DNA of 64,000 bases, taken from assembly GCA_016180815.1 (NCBI GenBank), contig JACPAN010000020.1, positions 1 to 64,000 of the forward strand, read 5' to 3'. The notes beneath the pieces were generated by a model. That model saw only the letters and a program-made list of their open reading frames with translations, was not told where the DNA came from and did not search any database. Source of the stretch: Elusimicrobiota bacterium (GTDB taxonomy: Bacteria > Elusimicrobiota > Elusimicrobia > JACQPE01). Below, in pieces: positions 50,876 to 59,885 of the stretch. The position numbers and the translations under genes were made by a program. Position 1 is the first letter of the stretch; each line of letters begins with the position of its first letter.

Positions 50876-53161
50876 ATGCATAATCCAGTTGAATTCGCCA
50901 TTGAAATCGGCGGGAAAACCATTCTATTCCAAGCCGGTCATGTGGCCCAGCAAGCCAACGGCGCCGTGATGGTCACCATGGGGGGAACCGTTGTTCTCTC
51001 TTCCGTCTGCGCTTCGCCTAATCCTAAAGAAGGAGCCAGCTTTTTTCCCTTGACCGTTGATTACCGGGAAAGAAATTACGCCATGGGCCGTATCCCCGGC
51101 GGTTTTTTCCGCAGGGAAGGCCGTCCGAAGGAGTCCGAAATTTTGGCTTCGCGCCTGACCGACCGGTCCTTGCGGCCGCTGTTTCCGGAAGGTTTTTACC
51201 ATGAGGTTACCGTTCAGAGCCTGGTGCTTTCCTCAGACGGCGAAAACGACGCGGATATTCTGACGCTCTTAGCGTCTTCCGCGGCGTTGACCATGTCCGA
51301 CATTCCCTTCAGCGGCCCCGTGGCCTGCGTGCGCGTGGCCAGAATCGGCGGGGAATTCGTGTTCAATCCGACTTTCGCCGAGTTGGAGACCAGCGATATC
51401 GAGGTCGTGGTTTCCGCGACGAAAGACGCTTATATTATGGTGGAGGGCGGAGCCAAAATCGTTCCCGAAGAAGTGATTTTGCAAGCCCTGCGCACGGCGC
51501 AGAAGCCGCTGGAACGGCTTTGCGAAATTCAGGATGAAATCAGGAAAAAAATCGGCAAGGCCAAGTTTTCTTGGACGCCGTTTTCTTGGAACGCGGAATT
51601 GAAAGCCGCCGTCACCCCTGAAGCTACGCCGAAGGTTCAGGCGATGCTCAAGAAGTTTTTGGATAAGAAGAGCCAGGATCTTGAATTAGGGTCCATCACC
51701 AAGGCGTTTAAAGCAAAGCTTGAGGCTAAATTTCCGGACCATGTCGGCCAGGTGGGCGGCGTCGTTCATGATATTTATTACGCCGAAGCCAGGGCCATGC
51801 TCGTCAACGACGGCGTGCGCGCCGACGGCAGAAAACCCGATGAAATCAGAAACATCACCTGTATGACTTCGGTTCTGCCCCGCACCCACGGGTCCGCCAT
51901 CTTCAAGCGCGGACAAACCCAGGCGCTGGTGACCGTCACGTTGGGCACGCCCAAAGACACTCAGCAAATGGAAGATTTGGAAGGCGATTATCGAGAACGC
52001 TTCCTGTTCCATTACAATTTCCCCGCTTTTTCGGTCGGGGAGATCAGGCCTGATCGCGGCCCAGGACGGCGGGAAATCGGGCACGGGTCCTTGGCCCGGC
52101 GCTCTCTTTTGCCGTTGGTGCCCAAAGAAGAGGATTTTCCTTACACGGTCAGGGTCGTCTCCGATATTCTCGAATCAAACGGCTCGACTTCCATGGCCTC
52201 TGTTTGCGGAGGCTCATTAGCCATGTTCGACGCCGGCGTTCCGATGGAAGATCATGTCGCGGGCATCGCCATGGGGCTGATCCTGGAAAACGGCCGCCCG
52301 ATCGTGTTGACGGACATTATGGGGCTTGAAGATCACTTGGGCGACATGGACTTCAAGCTCGCCGGAACAAGAAACGGCGTGACCGGTTTCCAGATGGACG
52401 TTAAAGTGCCGGGCTTGACCTTCGATATTCTCAATCAAGCGGTCGAACAGGCGCGCCACGCGCGTTTGGCGATTTTGGACAAAATGATCCAGGCGCTGAC
52501 GCACCCGCGCTCCTCGCTTTCTTTATACGCGCCTAAGATGGTCGTCGTTTCCATCCCCGTTGAAAAAATCGGCGCGTTGATCGGCCCGGGCGGCAAAAAT
52601 ATCCGGCGCATGTCCGAGACTTATTCCGTTGAGATTGAAGTCGAGGACGACGGCCGGGTTTTCCTCCACGCCAAGGAGTGGGAATCCGTCGAACAGGCGA
52701 AGCGGGAAATTGAAGCCATGACCCAGGAGCCTGAGATCGGCAAAATTTACAAGGGCAAGGTGGTTTCGATCACCGACTTCGGCGCTTTCGTGGAGATTAT
52801 GCCGGGCCGAGACGGCTTGCTCCATGTTTCCCAGATGGCGGAGCATCCCGTCAATCATCCCTCGGATCTCTATAAAGAAGGCGATGAGGTCGAGGTTAAA
52901 ATCGTGGACATCGATTCCATGGGCAAAATCCGGCTTTCCAGAAAAGCCATTCTTGTTCCCGGCAGCGAATTTGAAGACACTCGCGCCCGGCGTCCCGACG
53001 GCGGCGGCGATGCGCCTCGCCGGCATGATGGGCCGCGCGGTTTCGGGTTAAGGCCCCCTCGGTTCGGGGGCGGTCATCCTCGAGGCGGCGGCGGGCATCG
53101 CGGAGGCCACGGCGGCGGACCCCGGGGAGGCCACGGCGGCGGCGGGCATCGCGGGCGGTGA
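50876..53161 (+). CDS. pnp: Polynucleotide phosphorylase
   Basis: 761 residues. Phosphorolytic 3'-5' exoribonuclease of RNA turnover. Two RNase PH domains: the first with VVLSSVCASPNPKEG and YAMGRIPGGFFRREGRP, the second with FKRGQTQALVTVTLGTPKD and DILESNGSTSMASVCGGSLA. A KH domain (GALIGPGGKNIRRMSETYSV) and an S1 domain (GKVVSITDFGAFVEIMPGRD) follow. The C-terminal ~50 residues are an unusual Gly/His/Arg-rich tail made of GGHGGG-like repeats. AAGGAG at 50865-50870 is the ribosome binding site; ATG 50876. The 117-bp spacer after rpsO is AT-rich near the start. Confidence 0.97.
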   Translation: MHNPVEFAIEIGGKTILFQAGHVAQQANGAVMVTMGGTVVLSSVCASPNPKEGASFFPLTVDYRERNYAMGRIPGGFFRREGRPKESEILASRLTDRSLRPLFPEGFYHEVTVQSLVLSSDGENDADILTLLASSAALTMSDIPFSGPVACVRVARIGGEFVFNPTFAELETSDIEVVVSATKDAYIMVEGGAKIVPEEVILQALRTAQKPLERLCEIQDEIRKKIGKAKFSWTPFSWNAELKAAVTPEATPKVQAMLKKFLDKKSQDLELGSITKAFKAKLEAKFPDHVGQVGGVVHDIYYAEARAMLVNDGVRADGRKPDEIRNITCMTSVLPRTHGSAIFKRGQTQALVTVTLGTPKDTQQMEDLEGDYRERFLFHYNFPAFSVGEIRPDRGPGRREIGHGSLARRSLLPLVPKEEDFPYTVRVVSDILESNGSTSMASVCGGSLAMFDAGVPMEDHVAGIAMGLILENGRPIVLTDIMGLEDHLGDMDFKLAGTRNGVTGFQMDVKVPGLTFDILNQAVEQARHARLAILDKMIQALTHPRSSLSLYAPKMVVVSIPVEKIGALIGPGGKNIRRMSETYSVEIEVEDDGRVFLHAKEWESVEQAKREIEAMTQEPEIGKIYKGKVVSITDFGAFVEIMPGRDGLLHVSQMAEHPVNHPSDLYKEGDEVEVKIVDIDSMGKIRLSRKAILVPGSEFEDTRARRPDGGGDAPRRHDGPRGFGLRPPRFGGGHPRGGGGHRGGHGGGPRGGHGGGGHRGR

Positions 53162-53204
53162 CGGAGTCCGGCATTGATTCATTTGAATTCGCGAGGGAGC
53201 ACGG

Positions 53205-53630
53205 GTGGGTTCTTTTTTAACCCAGCTTGAGCTTCTTTATCGCCGCATGATCGAAGCGGGGGTATCCAAGCTTGAGCTTGAGATCGGCCCCCAAGAAAAA
53301 CTTCGCTTGACGCGCAAAGGCGCTCAAGCGCCTTCCGCGAGTCCGGCGCAGGCCGCTTCAGCGTTCTCTGCCGCGCCGGCTTCGGAGATCCCGGGCATGA
53401 AAATCACCGCGCCTTTATCAGGCGTTTTTTACCGGGCGCCTTCGCCATCATCCCCGATGTTCGTTGAAGAAGGGTCCGGGGTGCGCCCCGGGGACGTCCT
53501 TTGCATCATCGAGGCGATGAAGGTGATGAATGAGATTAAAGCCGCAAAAGCCGGCCGGGTGCTCAAAATCTCCGGCGTCAACGGCAAGCACGTTAAAAAA
53601 GGCGATGTTCTATTCATTCTAGGAGAGTAG
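53205..53630 (+). CDS. accB: Biotin carboxyl carrier protein of acetyl-CoA carboxylase
   Basis: 141 residues from GTG 53205. Carries biotin between carboxylase and carboxyltransferase in fatty acid synthesis. N-terminal helix region, an Ala/Pro/Ser-rich hinge (about 39-62), and a biotinyl domain with APLSGVFYRAPSP and EAMKVMNEI; Lys106 is the biotinylation site. Ends DVLFILGE as in the family. No accC is adjacent in this window. The next gene begins 1 bp after the stop. Confidence 0.93.
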   Translation: MGSFLTQLELLYRRMIEAGVSKLELEIGPQEKLRLTRKGAQAPSASPAQAASAFSAAPASEIPGMKITAPLSGVFYRAPSPSSPMFVEEGSGVRPGDVLCIIEAMKVMNEIKAAKAGRVLKISGVNGKHVKKGDVLFILGE

Positions 53631-53631
53631 C

Positions 53632-53856
53632 ATGAACAAAGAAATTCAAGAATTGACATGGCGCATCGAAGAATTGCTGGGCGAAAATCAAGCCGTCGAA
53701 GTGATGCACTTGAAGCTTAAGCTTGAAGTGGCGGCCAGCCGGTTGTTTTTAGCTTTAGGTTGGATGCTTTCCGAAAGTCGCGTCGAGTTGCTGCCCTCCG
53801 ACTACGGCTATCAGGTCCGCCGCATCACTCAACCGGCGACGGTCGGCGATTCGTAA
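53632..53856 (+). CDS. Small winged-helix protein, DUF2582-like
   Basis: 74 residues. The pattern LTWRIEELLGENQAVEVMHL, then ALGWMLSESRVELL with a final beta strand YGYQVRRI, resembles the winged-helix DUF2582 family (PF10771), whose signature is AxGWLxREgKI. No known partner or ligand. Coupled to accB (1-bp gap), so it may act in the same transcription unit; a role in fatty acid synthesis control is only a guess. Confidence 0.75.
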   Translation: MNKEIQELTWRIEELLGENQAVEVMHLKLKLEVAASRLFLALGWMLSESRVELLPSDYGYQVRRITQPATVGDS

Positions 53857-53863
53857 CAGCCCC

Positions 53864-53892
53864 TTTACATTCCTCCCTTGACGTTTTAGACT
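53864..53892 (+). promoter_or_regulatory. Promoter of ftsK (predicted leaderless transcript)
   Basis: TTTACA at 53864-53869, 17-bp spacer, TAGACT at 53887-53892. The predicted transcription start (about 53899) coincides with the ftsK ATG at 53900, and there is no Shine-Dalgarno sequence. Confidence 0.65.
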
Positions 53893-53899
53893 CTAGTCG

Positions 53900-56116
53900 A
53901 TGCCCAAGCCCCCAAAGCGTCGACGGAAAACCTGGCGGTTTATTTTTTCTTTTTTCACGCTGGCCTCGGCCGGCGTTTCGGCCGGCGCGCTGTATTGGAC
54001 GCAGGGGCTGGGACCCTTCGGCCGTTGGCTGGCCGACGGTATGCTTGGTTTATTGGGATGGCCCGCTTATTGTTGGCCGCCTTTTTTCTTTTGGATCGGC
54101 CTCAGGGCTTGGAGGGGCAGGACTTCGACCGGCAGCGATTTGGCTTTTACCGTGGAACATCTGGGCGTGCCTTTGGCCGGGGGTTTTTTGGGCGAGCTCA
54201 CCTGGGGGCTGTTGATCGCGGGGCAGCAGGATATCGCCGGGCATTTGGCTTTGAGCTTAGCCGGCGGGCTCATCAGCCGCATCGGTTTTTTAGGAGCCTG
54301 GGGCATGACCGTTTTGGCTTGGGCCGCCTGGCTTTGGTTTATTTTTGAAATCCCATGGGTGTCGCTGTTGAAAAAAGGGATGCAGGCGCTTTACGCGGAT
54401 TGGAAGTCCTGGAGAAAAGAACTGCTCGAGCGCCGGCGTTTGGCCGCGAGCCTTGAACCTAAATTAAAAACAGTCAACGGCGGCGAAACCGCGGTGATAA
54501 AAGTCCGGGTTCCGGAAGCGGATGAACCCAAGGGTCAGGAAACGCCGGTAGCGGCCGTCGCGATCAGCGCGCCCGCGCCCTTGCGCAAAACGGCCAAGGA
54601 AAAGCCGGCCGTCGTTGCTGCGCCCGCGCCTGCCGTCGGCGTTGCCGGCGATTTATCATGGACCCGTCCGCCGCTTGAATTATTGGCCGCCTCGGAACAT
54701 CGGTCAGGCTCCTGGGCCAAAGAGGACGAATTGGTGCGCCGGGGACAGGATTTGGTTTCGGCCTTGGGCAATTTCGAGGTGGCCGTTGAGTTGGACGGCA
54801 TTGTCCCCGGCCCGGTGGTCACCCGTTACGACGTCATCCCCAAGCCGGGCGTCAAGGTCGGGGAAATCGTCAACTTGACCTCGGATATCGCTTTGGCTCT
54901 TAAAGTGGGCGGGGTGCGCATCCTGGGACCCATCGCCGGCCGCGGGGCCATCGGCATCGAGGTGCCCAACCCGCGCCCGACATTGGTGCGCCTGCGCGAA
55001 GTCCTGGAGGATCCCGCCATGAACGCGTCCGGGAGGCTGCCGTTCGCACTGGGACGTTCTGCCTCAGGCGAACCCGTGACCGCGGACTTGACGGACATGC
55101 CTCATTTGCTGATCGCCGGAGCCACTAACTCGGGCAAAAGCGTTTTAATTCATACCCTCGTCGTTTCATTTTTATACAGGCTCACGCCCGATGAATTGAA
55201 GTTGGTGCTCATCGATCCCAAGCGTCTGGAGTTGCCGTTTTATGACCGCATCCCCCATCTATTCAATCCGCGGGTGACGGCGGCCGAAGTCAAAGTGATC
55301 ACCGATTCCAAAGAGGCCGCCAAAACTTTGGCCGCGATGGTGGATTTGATGGAGGCGCGCTATGAGCGCCTGGCTCAAAAAAGCGCCAGGAATATCGACG
55401 CCTACAACCGGATGGCTAAATCCGACGGATTTGCGCCGGAGCCTTATGTGGCGGTGATTATCGACGAATTGGCGGATTTAATGCTAGTGGCCGGTAAAGA
55501 GGTGGAAAATTCGATTCAGCGTCTGGCGCAAATGGCCAGAGCCGTGGGCATTCATCTGGTCTTGGCGACTCAGCGGCCCAGCGTGGACGTCATCACCGGC
55601 GTGATCAAGGCGAATCTCCCCGCGCGCATCGCGCTTCAGGTGGTTTCGAAAATCGACTCCCGCGTCATTTTAGACACCCAGGGCGCGGAGAATCTTCTGG
55701 GCGCCGGGGATATGCTGTATCTGGCGTCGGGCGCTCAACGGCCCGTGCGCATCCAAGGCGCTTACGTGTCGGACGCGGAGATCAACCGCGTGGTGGAGAG
55801 ATGGGCCAAGCAAGGCCCTCCAAATTATCCCGAACCGGCCGCGCTTATGGGTCTGCCCGCCAAAGAGGGCCAGGAGGGTCCGGCCTCGAGGGAAGACGCC
55901 GAAAACCTTTCCCGCGCGCTTAAACTCGTTTTGGAGCGCCGCCGCGTGTCTCAAGATTTGCTCAAAGCCCATTTCGGTTCCTCCGCCCGTGCCACGGATA
56001 TTTTGTCGCGCCTTGAAATCGGCGGCTTCATCATGAAGCCTGAGGGAACCAACCGCTGGGAAATTCGATATGATCGGATCGAGGATTATCTTGCCAACAA
56101 CAAAGTCGACAGCTGA
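53900..56116 (+). CDS. ftsK: DNA translocase FtsK/SpoIIIE
   Basis: 738 residues. Pumps chromosome-terminus DNA at the division septum. N-terminal membrane region of about four segments (residues 10-155), a short charged/Ala-Pro linker (155-250), then the motor: GATNSGKSVLIHTL (Walker A, about 407), VIIDELADLM (Walker B, about 520) and ATQRPSVDVITGVIKANLPA. The C-terminal gamma winged helix (LVLERRRVSQDLLKAHFGSS and ATDILSRLEIGGFI) should read KOPS-like DNA sites. The linker is much shorter than in E. coli FtsK, more like SpoIIIE. The following gene overlaps its 3' end by 47 bp. Confidence 0.96.
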   Translation: MPKPPKRRRKTWRFIFSFFTLASAGVSAGALYWTQGLGPFGRWLADGMLGLLGWPAYCWPPFFFWIGLRAWRGRTSTGSDLAFTVEHLGVPLAGGFLGELTWGLLIAGQQDIAGHLALSLAGGLISRIGFLGAWGMTVLAWAAWLWFIFEIPWVSLLKKGMQALYADWKSWRKELLERRRLAASLEPKLKTVNGGETAVIKVRVPEADEPKGQETPVAAVAISAPAPLRKTAKEKPAVVAAPAPAVGVAGDLSWTRPPLELLAASEHRSGSWAKEDELVRRGQDLVSALGNFEVAVELDGIVPGPVVTRYDVIPKPGVKVGEIVNLTSDIALALKVGGVRILGPIAGRGAIGIEVPNPRPTLVRLREVLEDPAMNASGRLPFALGRSASGEPVTADLTDMPHLLIAGATNSGKSVLIHTLVVSFLYRLTPDELKLVLIDPKRLELPFYDRIPHLFNPRVTAAEVKVITDSKEAAKTLAAMVDLMEARYERLAQKSARNIDAYNRMAKSDGFAPEPYVAVIIDELADLMLVAGKEVENSIQRLAQMARAVGIHLVLATQRPSVDVITGVIKANLPARIALQVVSKIDSRVILDTQGAENLLGAGDMLYLASGAQRPVRIQGAYVSDAEINRVVERWAKQGPPNYPEPAALMGLPAKEGQEGPASREDAENLSRALKLVLERRRVSQDLLKAHFGSSARATDILSRLEIGGFIMKPEGTNRWEIRYDRIEDYLANNKVDS

Positions 56117-56855
56117 GCGTCCGGCTATTGTTTTTTGTTTTTGCGCTTTCCTTCTTCTGCCCGCTTTGGGCATCGCGGCCAGCACGGCGACGGCCAATAT
56201 CGAGCTGAGCACCGGCGCTGTTTTGGCGAAGATTCAGCAGTTCGATAACTCCATCGAACGCGCGATATTTCGTTTCAACGAGCGGTTTTATCTGGCGCCC
56301 ACGGGAGAGGAGTCCAAGCTCGACGGCCGGGTTTATTTCGACCGGATGAACAAGCGCGTTCGCATGGATTACTCCGGCAAGGGCGTCAAGTATAAAGTTT
56401 GGTTGGACAAGGGGTTGGTTTTTCTTTACGACGAATCGCTCAAGCAACTGGCCATCCGGCGTTGGGATGATTTCACCAAGGTTCATTTCCAGGCGTTCAT
56501 GAACATCCCGGTATTTTTCGACGTGGGGCGTTTTATGGATCGCTATGATTTTTCCAGCGTTTCGGCGGAAAAATCTTCGCCCAGGGCCGAGGAGCTGAAG
56601 AAAAACAAAACAATGCCCGCGCTTGTGTATGTGCGCGCCGATCCAAAAATGAAGGCCGCTCCCTATTATTTGGTTCTGGGCGTCGACGTTGAAACCGGGC
56701 AGACCCGGACATTGGATTTGGTGATGCCCAATTATGAGGCGAATCTCACCATCTCCGAGATTAAGCCCAAGGCTAAATTCTCTGATAAAATGTTCGATCG
56801 CAATTTGCCGTCGGATGTCGCTATTTTGGATTTGACGAAAGGAAACGATTTATGA
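56070..56855 (+). CDS. lolA: LolA-like outer-membrane lipoprotein carrier
   Basis: 261 residues from ATG 56070, which overlaps ftsK; the hydrophobic part of the signal (FCFCAFLLLPALGIAAS) begins near residue 22. A LolA-type convex barrel is suggested by VLAKIQQFDNSIERAIFRFN, GRVYFDRMNKRVRMDYS and VWLDKGLVFLYDES. The long insert near residues 150-190 is unusual. It would carry lipoproteins through the periplasm. The ftsK-lolA order is common in Gram-negative bacteria, which supports the call. The next gene overlaps by 4 bp. Confidence 0.82.
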   Translation: MIGSRIILPTTKSTAERPAIVFCFCAFLLLPALGIAASTATANIELSTGAVLAKIQQFDNSIERAIFRFNERFYLAPTGEESKLDGRVYFDRMNKRVRMDYSGKGVKYKVWLDKGLVFLYDESLKQLAIRRWDDFTKVHFQAFMNIPVFFDVGRFMDRYDFSSVSAEKSSPRAEELKKNKTMPALVYVRADPKMKAAPYYLVLGVDVETGQTRTLDLVMPNYEANLTISEIKPKAKFSDKMFDRNLPSDVAILDLTKGNDL

Positions 56856-57766
56856 CCAAAGAAGAAAAAATTCCGATTCAAACTCCGGCCGTCCCGGCTC
56901 CCCTGGCCGTCCACGAGCTGTTGCGCGCCCGCCGCACGGAGCGCGGCCTGACCATCGAAAAAGTCCGCGACGATACGAAAATCCCCACCAAGTTTTTAAA
57001 CGCCTTGGAGGAGGCTCGCTACGACGCCTTCCCCGCCAGGGTGTATTGCCGCGGTTTCTTTTTAAATTACGCCAAGTACCTGGCCCTGGCCAATCCGCCT
57101 GAGCTTTGGGAAAAAGTCGAGGGCACTCTTGAATCGGACCGCCATTCCGTTCCCGTCGAGAAACGAGAGACTAAGCGCCGCCCCCAGGAGCGTATTCAGT
57201 CCGCGCCCGGTGAGAATCGAGTCAGGCCCGACGGCCCGTGGGAATCGTTCGTTTTATGGGCTCTGGAAGGACAGAATTGGATTTTTGCTTTTTTGGTGCT
57301 GCCGGCCTTGCTGGTGGGCTGTTTTTACGGGGTTTACTCCTATGTTCAGCGTCAGAGCTATCATAGCCAGCCCAGGAGAACCGTCGATGTCAATAAAATC
57401 ATCGGGCAGACCCCGCCTGCCGGCCGGGAACGGCCCGCTCTAGACGGCCCGGGCGGCGGCCATTCGGTGGCCGCTTTGTTTACCCAGGAATTTCAAATGG
57501 AATTGGCCACTAAATCCGAACCCACCTGGCTGCGCGTCGACGTTGATGAGCGCAGGGCCTTTGAGGGGGTTCTTCCCGCTCTTCAAAAACGCTCCTTTCG
57601 CGTGAAGGGCGTTTCCAGAATCCGCGTCGGCAATCCTAAGAGCATGGAAGTGCGCATTAACGGAACGCCGTGGCCTTTCTCCGTCGATGAGCTTGAGCGC
57701 ACGCCGCTTGAGGCGGAATTCAATCAAAGCGTGATCGAAGCCAAGCTGGGCACTAAAAAGCCTTAG
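56852..57766 (+). CDS. rodZ: RodZ-like HTH membrane protein
   Basis: 304 residues. HTH_25 domain near the N-terminus (LLRARRTERGLTIEKVRDDT, then KIPTKFLNALEEARYDAFPA and YCRGFFLNYAKYLAL), a basic linker, one membrane segment (about 148-168: FLVLPALLVGCFYGVYSYV) and a periplasmic DUF4115-type beta domain (TWLRVDVDERRAFEGVLPA). RodZ links MreB to the cell-elongation machinery. No mreB gene is seen in the window. Cotranscribed with lolA and pgsA. Confidence 0.88.
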   Translation: MTKEEKIPIQTPAVPAPLAVHELLRARRTERGLTIEKVRDDTKIPTKFLNALEEARYDAFPARVYCRGFFLNYAKYLALANPPELWEKVEGTLESDRHSVPVEKRETKRRPQERIQSAPGENRVRPDGPWESFVLWALEGQNWIFAFLVLPALLVGCFYGVYSYVQRQSYHSQPRRTVDVNKIIGQTPPAGRERPALDGPGGGHSVAALFTQEFQMELATKSEPTWLRVDVDERRAFEGVLPALQKRSFRVKGVSRIRVGNPKSMEVRINGTPWPFSVDELERTPLEAEFNQSVIEAKLGTKKP

Positions 57767-57780
57767 GTCCGGTTTTGTCC

Positions 57781-58365
57781 ATGAGGGCGAACCTGCCCAA
57801 TCAGCTCACCCTAAGCCGCGTTTTTTTAGGCCTCTTGTTTTGTTTTTTTGTGTTGCAAGGCGGGCTTGTCTATCTGTCGCTGGCCGCCTTGACCGTGGTG
57901 GCTGCTTTCATTTCCGATTTGCTCGATGGGCATCTCGCGCGGCGCTGGAGAGTCGTGTCTCATTTCGGGATTTGTTTCGATCCGGTTGTGGATAAAGTGT
58001 TCGTCTTATCGGCCTTTGCGGCTTTGGTGGCGTTGCCTAAATCGAATTTGCCTGTTTTTCCATTGATTTTGATCATGATGCGGGAGCTGTTGGTTTTGGG
58101 GTTGAGGGTGATTCTGTTGGTGTCTTCGAGCGGATTGCTGCCGGCGGAGCGTTTCGGAAAAATAAAGGCCGCGATTCAATTCAGCCTGATTCTGGCGGTG
58201 AACCTGGCTTTGCTGGGCGGCGCGCCGCCCAAGACGCACGAGCATTTGGGGACGGCCTTTTGGTTGGTCGGTTTTTTGACGGTGATCAGCGGCATCCCTT
58301 ACTTTTGGAAAAATCGCGAGGCGCTTCGGCGCGCCTGGGCCTCGTCAACAAAAAAACAAAATTGA
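57781..58365 (+). CDS. pgsA: CDP-diacylglycerol-glycerol-3-phosphate phosphatidyltransferase
   Basis: 194 residues from ATG 57781. Integral membrane enzyme making phosphatidylglycerol-phosphate. The CDP-alcohol phosphotransferase motif is complete: DLLDGHLARRWRVVSHFG followed by FDPVVDK, giving D..DG..AR........G...D...D. About five to six hydrophobic segments. Facing it on the other strand is pgpA, the next enzyme of the same pathway; the two genes overlap at their 3' ends by 21 bp. Confidence 0.92.
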   Translation: MRANLPNQLTLSRVFLGLLFCFFVLQGGLVYLSLAALTVVAAFISDLLDGHLARRWRVVSHFGICFDPVVDKVFVLSAFAALVALPKSNLPVFPLILIMMRELLVLGLRVILLVSSSGLLPAERFGKIKAAIQFSLILAVNLALLGGAPPKTHEHLGTAFWLVGFLTVISGIPYFWKNREALRRAWASSTKKQN

Positions 58366-58860
58366 CGCCAGGATCAGCGCCGTCAGCCATCCTGCGGCGA
58401 CATCGTCCATCATGCAGCCCAAGCCTCCCGGCAGCTCTTCGAGACGCCGGATGCCCAGCGGCTTGAACACGTCAAGCAACCGAAAGCCGATGAAGGCCGC
58501 AATCAAAACCCAGGCCTGTTTCGGCAGGAAAACAACGGACCAAAGATACCCGGCGAACTCATCAATGACCACACGGGGGTCATCTTCCTGGCCGTAGTAC
58601 GCTTGAGCTCCTTGAGCCGCGGCCACGCCCGCCAGGGTGACGGCCGCAGCCAAAAGCGCGGCCGCCCAGGCGCCAAGGGGCGGCATCGCTATCCAGGCGG
58701 CCAGGGCCAAGGCGCTGCCGATTAAGCCGCAGCCCTTGCCCAGTTTAAAGCGGATATTGCGGGTGTGCCGGTAAAGCAGATGACTTAAAAAGAAGCCGCT
58801 GGCCAAAAAAGCCGCCAGCATGACCGCTGCGCCGTGCGTTCGGGGAGCCGGGTTTTTCAA
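58345..58860 (-). CDS. pgpA: Phosphatidylglycerophosphatase A
   Basis: 171 residues from TTG 58860, chosen because AGGAG lies just upstream; TTG 58884 would add 8 residues. Removes phosphate from PGP to yield phosphatidylglycerol. PgpA motifs: GQEDDPRVVIDEFAGYLWSV, then GFRLLDVFKPLGIRRLEELP and GCMMDDVAAGW. Hydrophobic segments at both ends. Convergent with pgsA, so PG synthesis is encoded on both strands here. Confidence 0.9.
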   Translation of the reverse strand: MKNPAPRTHGAAVMLAAFLASGFFLSHLLYRHTRNIRFKLGKGCGLIGSALALAAWIAMPPLGAWAAALLAAAVTLAGVAAAQGAQAYYGQEDDPRVVIDEFAGYLWSVVFLPKQAWVLIAAFIGFRLLDVFKPLGIRRLEELPGGLGCMMDDVAAGWLTALILASILFFC

Positions 58861-58891
58861 AAAACTCCTACCACCGGCTTTCAAGGGCTGT

Positions 58892-58897
58892 TAGAAT
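58892..58897 (+). promoter_or_regulatory. -10 box before the secreted barrel-like protein
   Basis: TAGAAT, 13 bp upstream of ATG 58911; no clear -35 box. Confidence 0.35.
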
Positions 58898-58910
58898 TAG
58901 GTGAGACTTC

Positions 58911-59885
58911 ATGAATAAACAAGGCATGGCTTCGATAGCCATTCTATCCCTTGTGGTTTTGGGCCAGGCGGCTGCGGCCTCCACCTCAACGGACACAGCC
59001 CATCCGCTTGATTATTACCACGATTGGTACAAAGACTATTTCTATCAGGCAGACATGGGCAGGACCTTTGCCTTTAAAGTGTTGGCGTTTCGGCCGGACA
59101 ATACGGTATTGGCCGTTTCCTTCCCGGAATGGCTGTTCTGGAAGCCCATGCAGCCGCCGCCTTCCGGTCTGATGCTGACGCCTGCGGCTTATCGCCGGAT
59201 TCCTTTGTACGACTCCGACGCCAGCGCCTCAAGCAAGCTGTTGCCGGTCAATGTCGATATTTTGGCGAGCTACTATATCGGCCGGCTCTACAGTTACAAT
59301 CGTTTAGAAGAGCTGACCAGTACGAGAAGAAGTTTGTTTTCGCGCATCGGCGTCATGTTTTGGCAGGTTGACGCCAAGGTCATTTTGGAGCGGGAGGGTC
59401 CCTTGCTGCCCGAACTGGCCGTGGGAATGGAAAGTTCCATGATGCTTAACAACGCGCCCGCGCCCAGCGTTTCCGCCGCTCCGGGCGTCACGCTGACCAC
59501 CAAAGAAAAGAACAGGACGTTCAACGGCTTGTTTCTGGTGGCCAGCAAAAATTTTGGATGGTTTAATCCGTCATTAGGATGGGTGCAAGGCGACTCGCCG
59601 TCGAAGCTTATTTATTTGAGCGAGTTTTTGACCAGGGATTCCGACGCGAAGTCCGGGTACTTCGGCGGCGTTGTGTTAAAGCTGGGCCGCCGCTTTGCGC
59701 TTAAGGGAGAGCTTATTCGTCCCGTTGGAGTCAAAGCTGCGCCCTACTTGATTAATCTTCAGGTGGGCCAGGCGCTGCATGCCAATTTTGATTTGGCCTA
59801 TTTGGCTTATGAAAGGGGCTATGAAGTCATGGCCCATATTAATTTCCGTTATACGTTCTACCCGGCTACCGCCGGGAAGAAGTGA
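58911..59885 (+). CDS. Secreted, probably outer-membrane barrel-like protein of unknown function
   Basis: 324 residues with a signal peptide (MNKQGMASIAILSLVVLGQA). I do not recognise the family. The C-terminal half has alternating strand-like segments (FGGVVLKLGRRFALKGELIR; YEVMAHINFRYTFYP) and ends with an aromatic-rich strand, as in outer-membrane barrels. The N-terminal half has DYYHDWYKDYFYQADMGRTF. It is transcribed away from pgpA and converges on nth, whose end overlaps it by 20 bp. Not obviously linked to the motor cluster. Confidence 0.75.
   Translation: MNKQGMASIAILSLVVLGQAAAASTSTDTAHPLDYYHDWYKDYFYQADMGRTFAFKVLAFRPDNTVLAVSFPEWLFWKPMQPPPSGLMLTPAAYRRIPLYDSDASASSKLLPVNVDILASYYIGRLYSYNRLEELTSTRRSLFSRIGVMFWQVDAKVILEREGPLLPELAVGMESSMMLNNAPAPSVSAAPGVTLTTKEKNRTFNGLFLVASKNFGWFNPSLGWVQGDSPSKLIYLSEFLTRDSDAKSGYFGGVVLKLGRRFALKGELIRPVGVKAAPYLINLQVGQALHANFDLAYLAYERGYEVMAHINFRYTFYPATAGKK

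Noticed and set aside
58345-58365. Overlap of pgsA and pgpA as a sequencing error
   Set aside because: Both reading frames keep normal family C-termini, so a convergent overlap of 21 bp is acceptable.
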